Part shown: positions 15,026 through 25,900 of the stretch, one piece after another | How the letters are laid out: every line of letters starts with the position of its first letter | Numbering within the stretch: position 1 is the stretch's first letter | From: an uncultured Elusimicrobiales bacterium | Lineage (GTDB): Bacteria > Elusimicrobiota > Elusimicrobia > Elusimicrobiales > Elusimicrobiaceae | Reading direction: 5' to 3' | Length of the DNA: 55,981 nt | Assembly (NCBI GenBank): GCA_944325225.1 | Contig: CALUZQ010000009.1 | Coordinates: 1 to 55,981 of the forward strand | Notes under the pieces: generated by a model | Told to the model about the DNA's origin: nothing | Seen by the model: only the letters and a program-made list of their open reading frames with translations | Databases searched by the model: none | Translations under genes and position numbers: made by a program

Positions 15026-16009
15026 ATGAAGCGGTTTTTTATTTATGCCGTATTAGTCCTTATTCCAGCCAGTATCCAGGCGGAAGATTTGCAGTTTGTA
15101 ACCACACTCTCCTCTCCGGTGGGTACTTTTGCCCAATTGGAAACGGCCGACCCAACCAGCGCGGCCGTATCGCCTGTTGTGAATTTTTGCAATACGCGCA
15201 CGAGTACGGGTCGGATAGAATTGCGCGGGGCGAATGCGTATTTGCAGAATTTAACTTTAAAGAATGGGACAACGCTGGGGGGAAGCGTACAGGAGTACCG
15301 GCTGAGCAGCAGCTTGAATGTGAACAGCGGGGGAAGTGTGAAAGGGAAGCGGCTGTTGGCGAACAATATGAGTTTATCGGGGGCGAGCAGTGTAAACAGT
15401 CAGGTAAACAATACTTTGTATGTAAGCAGTATGGGGGTAAAAGGAGCGAAAACGGGGAGTTTAACAATTCCTTCCAAAGTACAGACGAGTAATACGGGGA
15501 ATAATGATGAAATGGAATGGAGCAATATCTACTCGCGGGATTATACATCTGGCGGGAGCGCTACGGGGAGCAGTTATAGTTCTTATTTATTGAAGTCCAA
15601 GCGTTGTGAACCTCCTGCCGGAGAACCGACGAGCCAGTCGTGCCCTTCTGGCTATATCGGCACGCAGACACGGACTTGGAATTATAATACCTGCAGCTGG
15701 AATGCGTGGCAGGGAACCTGTACCTGCAATCCGCCGGCCGGGGAACCGACAACGCAGGCGTGTCCGTCCGGCTATACGGGTACAAAAACCCGCACTTGGA
15801 ATTACAGCACTTGCAGCTGGAATGCGTGGAATAGCAGCGGCTGCGAGAAAGAAGAATGTGATGATGCGGATGCAGACTTGTGCGTATCCTGCGGGGGAAC
15901 TTGGTCTTCCATAACTTGTAGTTGTGATTGTGGTTTCTATGCTGGGAACTCTTGTGTTTTTACGAGTCGTGGCTGTCGGTGTGGGAGTCTATATAAGGCG
16001 TGTCGTTAA
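15026..16009 (+). CDS. Secreted cysteine-rich protein with tandem thrombospondin-like modules
   Basis: A 327-residue protein with a signal peptide (MKRFFIYAVLVLIPASIQA). Residues 25-190 are Ser/Asn/Gly-rich with beta-helix-like repeats (for example LYVSSMGVKGAKTGSLTI). From about 195 it carries two tandem modules, each PPAGEPTxQxCPSGYxGTxT followed by RTWNYxTCSWNAW, then a Cys-rich tail ending CGSLYKACR. The spacing of Cys and Trp recalls thrombospondin type 1 repeats, and the same kind of module is in the prepilin-like gene at 38056. A surface or extracellular adhesive role is inferred. The start follows AAAGGAG. Confidence 0.75.
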   Translation: MKRFFIYAVLVLIPASIQAEDLQFVTTLSSPVGTFAQLETADPTSAAVSPVVNFCNTRTSTGRIELRGANAYLQNLTLKNGTTLGGSVQEYRLSSSLNVNSGGSVKGKRLLANNMSLSGASSVNSQVNNTLYVSSMGVKGAKTGSLTIPSKVQTSNTGNNDEMEWSNIYSRDYTSGGSATGSSYSSYLLKSKRCEPPAGEPTSQSCPSGYIGTQTRTWNYNTCSWNAWQGTCTCNPPAGEPTTQACPSGYTGTKTRTWNYSTCSWNAWNSSGCEKEECDDADADLCVSCGGTWSSITCSCDCGFYAGNSCVFTSRGCRCGSLYKACR

Positions 16010-16024
16010 TTATATCTACAGCAG

Positions 16025-16056
16025 AAATGGGGAATCCGACGGGTTCCCCATTTTTG
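16025..16056 (+). terminator. Intrinsic terminator after the secreted protein gene
   Basis: Stem AAATGGGGAA / TTCCCCATTT (16025-16034 with 16044-16053), loop of 9 nt, T run. Confidence 0.88.
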
Positions 16057-16175
16057 TATAAAATAACCAGCCCGTACAGTATGGGTGTGTCGTGTAAATA
16101 AATTGTTGCATGGGAAAGCAAATTGCCCCACGGAAACATATCCTTTTGAAAAGAAAATATGATATGATATGGACT

Positions 16176-16613
16176 ATGGAACAGATTGTCATTTTACAGC
16201 TGATCGGTTTTACCGTTTGCTTTATTTTATTATTCGTTTTTACGGCCAAATACCGTGCCGCGCTGGCGCATGAAACGGACTTTGGGCCCACAGTGGAAGA
16301 TTTAACGGTGGTTACCGTAGCACAGCCGCCGGCTTTTAAGTCGCGTGCTTCTATTTTGCATTCGCTGCAAGGGGCTTCCTCCTTGGAAGTCGCTGATTTA
16401 AAGGAAAAGGTCAAGGATTTGCACTACCGGCTGGAAGAATTGAAAGTATCGCATGATAAATCCAATGCCGAAATTTCCAAACAGCTTTCCCGCTTGGAAC
16501 AACGCTTGGGAACCTTTGAACAAGAATATGTAACCAAATTGCAGCCCACTTTGCTTAGTTTAATTGAAGAATTGGAAAATATGAAAGTGGCTGAAGCTAA
16601 ACCGGAAAAATAA
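16176..16613 (+). CDS. Membrane-anchored coiled-coil protein, unknown
   Basis: A 145-residue protein: one N-terminal transmembrane helix (about 2-25, ILQLIGFTVCFILLFVFTA), a short linker, then a charged helical region (about 70-135, DLKEKVKDLHYRLEELK and following) likely to form a coiled coil. The start is uncertain: ATG at 16176 is chosen because TATGAT (16163-16168) ends 7 nt upstream, as for other leaderless genes here; an in-frame ATG at 16164 is the alternative. No family recognised. Confidence 0.65.
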   Translation: MEQIVILQLIGFTVCFILLFVFTAKYRAALAHETDFGPTVEDLTVVTVAQPPAFKSRASILHSLQGASSLEVADLKEKVKDLHYRLEELKVSHDKSNAEISKQLSRLEQRLGTFEQEYVTKLQPTLLSLIEELENMKVAEAKPEK

Positions 16614-16631
16614 TTTGTTTTAAGGGCTCGC

Positions 16632-16662
16632 AAAACCGCCGCTGAATTTGCGGCGGTTTTTT
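16632..16662 (+). terminator. Intrinsic terminator
   Basis: Perfect 11-bp stem AAAACCGCCGC / GCGGCGGTTTT (16632-16642 with 16650-16660), loop TGAATTT, T run. Confidence 0.92.
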
Positions 16663-16852
16663 GTTTGTTCCTTTTTATAATCCTATTTTAAGGGTTGTTT
16701 TGATACTTCTATACATCTGTATAATAAAAACAAGTCTTTTCTCTTTCTTTTTAAAATGCAAAAAGGGGAATAAATTTGCAGAAAAACACCTAGCGAGCCG
16801 ATCTCCTTTCAGACGGAGAAAAGAACGGCGTTTTAAAAAACAGCCAAAAATC

Positions 16853-16877
16853 TGACAAAACAAATGAGGTTTTGTCA
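16853..16877. promoter_or_regulatory. Inverted repeat upstream of the synthase, possible operator
   Basis: TGACAAAAC (16853-16861), 7-nt spacer, GTTTTGTCA (16869-16877): perfect 9-bp arms and no T run, so more like a protein-binding site than a terminator. It lies 111 nt before the synthase ATG in an AT-rich stretch (16663-16987) with no gene. A weak promoter, TTGTTT with 18-bp spacer and TAAAAT, lies just downstream (about 16908-16938). Confidence 0.5.
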
Positions 16878-16987
16878 ACACCTGGAACCAAAAAACAGCG
16901 TGCGGATTTGTTTTGCTTCTGTAAAATTTCATAAAATATATCTATATAGCTGTTCCAAGGAAAGAGGATTTTACATTAGGAGACAAA

Positions 16988-19900
16988 ATGAAAAATAAAA
17001 ACCTTGAACCTATCGCCATCGTTGGTATTGGGGCGATTATGCCCGGAGCGTTAAATAAAGACGAGTTCTGGAGCAACATTAAAGAAGGCAAATACTGCAT
17101 TACTGAAATTCCTGCATCATACTGGGACTATAAACTTTTCTACAGTCCCGATCATAAAGCCGAAGATAAGCTGTACTCCAAAATCGGCGGTTTTATTCCC
17201 CAGTCCTTTAAATTCAATTCCTTAAAATACCGCATTCCTCCGCAAATTGCCAAGCAAATGGACACTGTTCAGCACCTGGCTATTGAAACCACGCGCATGG
17301 CGCTGGAAGATTCCGGTTATGATAAAAAAGAGTTTGACCATAACCGCACTGCGGTCATTATCGGCAACTCTATGGGCGGTATGAAAAACGAAATGTCCAA
17401 CACCCGGTTGAACCGTCCGTTTATTTACGAGATTCTTAAAAATACCCCTTCCTTTAAATCGCTGGCTCCGGCCGATGCACAGAAAATGCTGGACGAAATG
17501 GACGCCGGCGTGCGGGAAAAATTTACCCCGATTACCGAAGATTCCATGCCGGGCGAACTGGCCAATGTAATCCCCGGCCGCGTAGCCAATGTGTTTGACC
17601 TGCACGGCACCAACTTCGCGGTGGACGCGGCCTGTGCCACCTCGCTGGCTGCCATTGACCAGGCCGTCAACGGGCTGCGCATGGGTAACTTTGACATGGC
17701 CATTGCAGGCGGTGTAGATCAGATGATGTCTCCCTCTGCCTATATCAAATTCTGCAAAATTGGGGCTTTGTCCGACACGGGTTCCTATCCGTTTGATGCC
17801 CGTGCTAACGGCTTTGTAATGGCCGAAGGCGCTGGTATGGTTATTTTGAAACGCTTGTCCGACGCCGTTAAAGACGGCGACCGCGTTTATGCCGTTATTC
17901 GCGCTGTGGGTGCTTCTTCCGACGGAAAAGGAAAAGGCATTACCGCGCCTAACCCCAAAGGCCAAAAGCTGGCGGTGGAAAAAGCGTTTGAACAATTGGA
18001 CTATACGCCCGAAGCCGTTGGGCTGTTGGAAGCACACGGCACCGGTACCCGTGTGGGCGATGCGGTGGAACTGGAAGCGCTGACTGAACTTTTTGGTCCG
18101 TATGTCAAACCCGGCAGCATTGGGTTGGGCAGTGTAAAGAGCCAAATCGGCCACGCCAAAGCAGCGGCTGGGATTGCTTCGTTAATTAAAACTTCGCTGG
18201 CCTTATATAATAAGGTGTTGCCGCCCTCTGTTAATTTTGAAACGCCCAACCCGATTGTGGATTGGGCTACCTGCCCGTTCCGCGTGATTACCAAAGCGGA
18301 AGAATGGAAAGGCGATAAAATCCGCCGCGCCAATGTATCCGCCTTCGGTTTCGGCGGGACGAACTTCCATGTGGCGATGGAAGAAATGAATGACGGACTT
18401 TTGAAAAAATCCGAAGAAGCCAAACAACAAGCAACCGTTTCACCCATACAGGAGAATGTTTCTATGAACAGCCGTAATGCTTATACCCTGCATGTTCCCG
18501 GAGAAAAAATCCAAAGCGATGTGCTGACTTTTTCCGCCGCGACCAAACAGGACCTTTTTAATGTGTTGGATAAAGCGCTTGTCGCTATTGAATACGATCC
18601 CACTTACCTGCCGAGCATTTCCTATAAAAACCATATGGAAAACCCGGCCAAATTTGCGGTAACGATTAATGTGGAATCGCCGGAAAAACTCAAAGAAAAA
18701 ATTGCTTTTTTCAAGAAAACGGCTTCTTCGCAAGATGTGTGGGAACAGGAATCGCTGTACCTGCGCATGAAAGGCATTTATCCGTTTGTTCCGTCGGAAA
18801 TTAAACCCAAAGTTTGCTTTATGTTCCCGGGCCAGGGTTCGCAGTATGTGGATATGATGAAGGACCTGGCTTCCAAATATAAAGTAGTGCAGGATACCTT
18901 TGACGAGGCCGACCGCCTGCTGATGAACATCATCGGCCAGAACTTAACCGATACCTTGTGGAGCAAACCCGGCGAAACGAAAGAACAAATCGCCGTGCGC
19001 GAAGCCGCCATTAAGAAAACCGAAATGACTCAGCCCGCGGTGCTGACGGCGGATATCGCCATGATGCGGCTGTTGTCCTCGTTCGGTATTAAACCCGATG
19101 TGGTGATGGGCCATAGCTTGGGCGAATATGCGGCTGCCGTGGCTGCCGGTATTTTTGATTTTGAAAACGGGCTGAAAGCCGTTTGCACGCGCGGGAAAGT
19201 GATGTCCGAAATTAAAGTGGAGGACAACGGCAAAATGGCCTCTATCGCGGCCCCGGTGGAACGCGTGGAGCCCGAATTGGTGCGCATCAGCGGTTATGTG
19301 GCGGTAGCCAACAAGAACTGCCCGACGCAAACCGTTATTGCCGGCGCTAGCAAATCCATTGATGACGCAATTAAAATGTTTACCGATATGGGTATCCAGG
19401 CCGTACAGATTCCCGTGTCGCATGCTTTCCATTCGGCCATTGTCCGCCCAGCCATGCCGCAGTACCGCGCTTTCTTGGATACGCTGACCTTTAACGCCCC
19501 CAAGATGCCCATTACTACCAATGTAACGGCGGAATTCTATCCGAACGATCCGGAAAAAATCAAAGATTTAATGGTTACGCAGATTTCCCATTCCGTAGAA
19601 TGGATCAAACAGCTGCAAACCACCTATGATTCCGGTGTACGGTTGTTTGTGGAATGCGGCCCCAAACGCGTACTTTCGGCGTTGGCTTCCAACACCTTGT
19701 CTGATAAAAAGGATATCAAAGTGTTGGCTTCCAACCACCCCAAAAAAGGCGGCATTGTGGAATTTAACGATTTGTTTGCCAACTTGATTTCTTCCGGCAT
19801 TCACCTGGATTGGAAAGGGACCGATATGTACGGCGACAATTCCACCTTCAACCCGGCGTTTGTAAATTGGGTAACCGGCAACGCTACCCCGACGGAAAAA

Positions 19901-22900
19901 GCCGTCGGCACCGTGCAAGAAAATAAAGTTTGTGCGTGCAAAGCGGCTCCGTGCGTTTCCAACGATAACGGCGGTAAGAAAACCGTGGTTATCAGCGGTA
20001 TTGCCGCGGGCGGCCCGGGCAGCTGGGATAAGATTTTCCGCGAAGGCGTGTTGGACGAAATTCTCTCCGGGCGCAATATGATTGAACCCGTGAGCTCTGA
20101 AGTTCAGCAAAAACAAATTGATAAACATGTAGAATTTGTTATCAAATCCAAAGACGGCAACCACCGCATTGAACGCTTAACCTCGCCGATGCAGGCCATT
20201 AAACTGGCGGCCAAAGGCGGCGCGTTTGATTTGGAAAAAGAATTCGGTCTGCCGGCCAAATGGGTCCGCTCTATGGACCGCAGCTTCCAGCTGGCGATTG
20301 CCGCCGGTATTTTGGCCTTAAAAGACGCGGGTATTCCGCTGGTGCTTTACTATAAACCCACCTCTACGGGCGGCTACTTGCCGGATCGCTGGGGCCTGCC
20401 GGCTGATATGATTGACGAAACGGGCGTGATTTTCACTTCCGCTTTCCCGGTAGCCAACAGCATGATGGGGGATTTGACCAAACGCGTAACGGGGCTTCTT
20501 AATAATAAGACCGCCAAAGAAGTGCGTGCGTTCTGCGATAAATTTATTTCCCAAATTTCCGACCCGGCTTTGAAAGCGGAAATTGAAGCGTGGTATCAGG
20601 CCAACTTTAAAGACAAAGAAGTGGAGCCGGCCGCGTTTACTTCGGAATTTATTTTAAAGACGATTATCATCGCCCACTCGCACTTCTGCCAATGGATTCG
20701 CGCGCGCGGCCCGGCGACTGCGATGAGCGCCGCCTGTGCTTCTACCGCGCAGGCCGTAGCCGTGGCGCAGGACTGGATTAAACTGGGCCGCTGCAAACGC
20801 GTCATTGTCATCAGCGCCGACGATCCGACCAATGACAATATCTCCGAATGGATTTTAACGGCTTTCCTGGCCTCCGGTGCCGCTACAACGGAAGCCGATG
20901 TAACCAAGGCCGCCCTGCCCTTTGACCGCCGCAGAAACGGTATGATTGTAGGCATGGGTGCGGTATCTTTGATTGTGGAAGATGAAGCCGAAGTAGCCAA
21001 ACGCGGTATGAAACCGCTTGCCAAGCTGTTATCTACAGAGATTGCCAACAGCGGTTTCCATGTAACTCGCTTGGATGTGGCGCATGTGGCGCAAGTGATG
21101 AACCGCCTGGTAGCCACCGCCGAAAAGGAATATGGTTTGAACCGCTCTGATATTGCCAAGCAGTTGGTGTTTATCTCGCATGAAACTTATACGCCGGCGC
21201 GCGGCGGATCTGCCAGTGCGGAAGCGTATGCGTTAAAATCCACCTTTGGCAAGGATGTCAGCAGTGTAATCGTCAGCAATACCAAAGGGTTCACCGGCCA
21301 CTCCATGGGCGCCGGGTTGGAAGACGCAATCGCCGTGCGCTGCCTGAACACCGGGCTCGTGCCGCCGATTGCCAACTTCAAAGAAGCCGATCCCGAACTG
21401 GAAGGCATTACGCTTAGCAAAGGCGGGCACTACAACTTTAAATATGCCTTGCGCTTGGCGGCGGGATTTGGTTCCCAATTAGGTATGACTTTACTGGAAA
21501 AAATGTGGCAGGAAGGCGAACCTCGCATCGCCGATGAAGCCAAACACCAAGCTTGGCTGAAGGAAATCTCCGGTCAGCAAGCCCCGGTGTTGGAAGTGGT
21601 GCAGAATACGCTTCGCATTAAAGACAACTATCAGCATGGGGTAAAACCCGCGTTGGTGATGGAAGGGTCCCAGGCGTTTGTGGATAAAGTAAACGCCGCC
21701 CATATGCACGCGGTTCAGCCCGCGTCGGCCCCCGCGGTACAAGCGGCTCCGGCGGCAGTAGCCCCGGCTGTGCAACCTGCGCCTGCTCCCAAAGCCGTGG
21801 CGTTGGACGAAGCGGCAGTAACCAAAGAAGTGGTTAAAATGGTGGGCGAAAAAACCGGCTATCCGGAAGATATGCTGGATATTGACTTGGATATGGAAGC
21901 CGACCTGGGTATTGATACCGTCAAACAAGCGGAACTGTTTGCCAGCTTGCGCGAACATTACGGGATTGCCCAGCAGGACGGAATCCAACTCAAAGATTAT
22001 CCGACGATCCGCCACTGCATTAAATTTGTGTTAGCCAATGCCGGCAAACCGGCGGCGGCCCAAGCGGCGGTAGCCCCGGCTCCTGCGGCAGCAGTCCCGG
22101 CTGTGCAACCTGCGCCTGCTCCCAAAGCCGTGGCGTTGGACGAAGCGGCAGTAACCAAAGAAGTGGTGGGTATGGTCGCCGAAAAAACGGGGTACCCCGA
22201 AGATATGTTGGATATTGACCTGGATATGGAAGCCGACCTGGGTATTGATACCGTCAAACAAGCGGAACTCTTTGCCAGCTTGCGTGAACATTACGGGATT
22301 GCCCAGCAGGACGGAATCCAACTTAAAGATTATCCGACAATCCGCCACTGCATTAAATTTGTGTTAGCCAATGCCGGCAAACCGGCGGCGGCTGTCCAAG
22401 CGGCCCCGGCCGTGCAATCTGCTCCGGCGCCTGTGGCTCAGCCCGCTCCAGTAGCTGTGTCCCCAGTTGTGGCTCCGGCTCCTGCGGCCCAAGCGGCGGT
22501 TTCGTTGAATGAAGAATCCGTAACCAAAGAAGTGGTGGGTATGGTCGCCGAAAAGACGGGCTATCCGGAAGATATGCTGGAACTGGACCTGGATATGGAA
22601 GCCGACTTGGGTATTGATACGGTCAAGCAAGCGGAACTGTTTGCTGCGATGCGCGAGCATTACGGGATTGCCCAGCAGGAAGGAATCCAGCTCAAAGATT
22701 ATCCGACGATCCGCCACTGCATTAAATTTGTGTTAGCCAATGCCGGCAAACCGGCGGCGGCTGTCCAACCGGCTCCGGCCGTGCAACCTGCCCCGGCGGC
22801 AGTAACGCCTGCCCCGGCTCCTGCGGCTCAGCCCGCTCCTGCGCCGGTGGTCCAAGCGGCTCCGGCAGCGCAACCTGCGCCCGCTCTCAAAGCCGTGGCG

Positions 22901-25900
22901 TTGGACGAAGCTACCGTTACCAAAGAAATCGTAGCCATGGTGGCCGAAAAAACGGGTTATCCGGAAGATATGTTGGAACTGGACCTGGATATGGAAGCCG
23001 ACCTGGGTATTGATACGGTCAAGCAAGCCGAACTGTTTGCTGCGATGCGCGAGCATTACGGGATTGCCCAGCAGGAAGGAATCCAGCTCAAAGATTATCC
23101 GACGATCCGCCACTGCATTAAATTTGTGTTAGCCAATGCCGGCAAACCGGCGGCGGCTGTCCAACCGGCTCCGGCCGTGCAACCTGCCCCGGCGGCAGTA
23201 ACGCCTGCCCCGGCTCCTGCGGCTCAGCCCGCTCCTGCGCCGGTGGTCCAAGCGGCTCCGGCAGCGCAACCTGCGCCCGCTCTCAAAGCCGTGGCGTTGG
23301 ACGAAGCTACCGTTACCAAAGAAATCGTAGCCATGGTGGCCGAAAAAACGGGTTATCCGGAAGATATGTTGGAACTGGACCTGGATATGGAAGCCGACCT
23401 GGGTATTGATACGGTCAAGCAAGCCGAACTGTTTGCTGCGATGCGCGAGCATTACGGGATTGCCCAGCAGGAAGGAATCCAGCTCAAAGATTATCCGACG
23501 ATCCGCCACTGCATCAACTTTGCCTTAGCCAATGCGGGCGGTCAAGCCGCTCCTGTGGCTCCTGCGGCGGCAGTGGTAACGCCTGCTCCGGCCCCGGCGG
23601 CTCAGCCCGCTCCTGAGGCCCCGGCTGTGCAAGCTGCCCCGGCTCCGGTCGTTAGCGCCCCGGCGGCTCCGGCTCCGAAATTAGCCAAGAAGCCGGAACA
23701 TGTGGTGGCTGAACATATCGGCGCGCCGCAAGCAGATGCGTTGATTACGAATCCGACGGCTCCGGTTGAAAAACATTTTTCCTTGGCGGAACGCCCCGAA
23801 CGGGAAGGATACCAAGGCGAACATTGCCACGAGAAAAAGCTGCGCTATGTAACCACCGTGGCCGATGCGCCGCTGACTGAACGCGAAAACAGACGCTTGT
23901 CCAAAGACCGCACCATCCTGCTGTTTGCGGACAATTCGCAGCTCATCAAAGCGTATCAGGAAGAATTTAAAGAACTGGGTGTAAAATACCATGTATTTAC
24001 CACGCTCAAAACCCGCAGCAAAAATACGACCATCGTGAATTGGGAATCGTATGAAGAAACCGAAGCGGCGTTGAAAGACTACGCTGCCGAAGATCCGAAT
24101 ATCCAGGGTATCGTATATCTGCTGGGTGCGTCCATTAAGAAATTTGACAAGAAAGCCAGCCCGCATGCCGAGCTGACCAAATATGTCATGCCGCTGTTTA
24201 TTGCCTTGCGCGTATTTGAAAAAGGGCTTGCTAACCGCCAGGACGCCGATACCTTCTTTGCGGTCAACACCAAGATTGACGGTAACTTCGGTTATACCAC
24301 CAAAGACGAGTTCAACCCCATCGTGGGCGCGCTCACTGGCGGTACGACCTGCTACCGCAAAGATGTGTATGAACGCACGGGTGCAATTTCCAAACTGATG
24401 GACTTTGAACCGACGGCCACGCCCGATGAAATGGCCCAAAAGACCATGGACGAAGTGCTCCACGGCGATATGCGCTTGATGATTGGTACGCGCGACAATG
24501 TCCGCTCCACCATTCTCTCGCTGCCAACCCGCCTGGACAGAAGCGTCAAACACTTTGACCTGGCCGGCAAAACCATTATCTTTACCGGTTCCGGCCGTGG
24601 TATTGGAGCCATGCTCTCGCAGAAAATCGCCGCTCAGTACCACAGCAAAATCATCGTGCTGGACATCATTGAAATCCAGGAGAAAACGCCGCTGTGGGCT
24701 TCTATGAACGAAGCCGAATTGGCCGCGCTTAAAAAACAGATCTGGGAAGACCTCAAGGCCGATAAGACTCAAAAGGCCACCCCGGTCCTGTTGGAACGCG
24801 CTTTCGGCCGCGTGAAAGATTCCATTACGCTCTACAACAACCTGCAGAAACTGCGCGACTTGGGCAGCGAAGTGGAATACTACCACTGCGATGTAATGAA
24901 CTCCTCTATGATGAAAGAAGTCTGCACGAAAATCAAAGCCAAAAACGGCCGTGTGGACGGACTGATTCACTTCGCCGGGCTGGAACGCTCCAAGCTGATT
25001 TACGATAAAGATCCGGCGGAATACTACCGCATCTTTGATGTCAAAGCCACCAGCTTTGCCACCTTCCTGGCCAATAACATTGTGCGCGATGACGGCTTCT
25101 TCGCTTTTGCCTCCTCCATTGCCGGCAAATACGGCAACTTGGGCCAGAGCGACTATGCCAGCGCCAACGATTATTTGGCCAAGTCGGCCTTGTCTTTGTC
25201 CAACCAGGGATACCGCGCTATCAGTATCGCCATGAGCGCCTACAAAAATGTAGGTATGGGCGTGCGCGCCGGCGTGGAAACTTTCCTGCGCTCCAACGGA
25301 GTGGACTTTGTGGACCCCGAAGACGGTATGCAGATTTTCCTGGACGAAATCGTCTATGGACGCGTGCCGGAAATCGTGCTGACGGGTTCGCTGGGCCGCT
25401 TGGATTGGGACCATCAGCTGAAATTTGAATGGGAAGAAATCGGAGCCGATGAAGATACCGGCTCCGACGACGCCCCCAAAGGCGGTTCTGCCGCGCCCGC
25501 TGCGCCGGCCGCTCCTAAAGCTGCCGCGGCGGTGGACGCCTCCAAAGCCACCCACTTTTTGGGGAATGTAACTTCGCTCCAAAAAGGTTCGGAAATTCAT
25601 CTGGAAAAAGAATTTAACTTAAATTCCGATCCGTATCTGGCCGACCACGCCATTGAAGGAACCCCCTATGTGCCGGGTGTGATGGGCATTGAAACCTTTA
25701 TGGAAACGGCTACGGCTTTAACGGGGAATGTGCCGCAGGGTCTTAAAGATGTGCATTTCTACCTGCCGATTAAACTGTTAAGAAACCGCCCGCAAGCCGT
25801 ACGCGTAATCGGAAAAGCTTCCGGCAACGAAGCGTCTATGGAAATTGAATCCGACTTCATCAACAGCAAAGGCGTAAAAATGGGCAACACCCGCCGACAT

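Noticed and set aside
21997..23509. Repeated minus-strand ORFs opposite the carrier domains
   Set aside because: They are shadows of the tandem ACP repeats in a GC-rich frame, with Arg/Gly-rich composition and no RBS.
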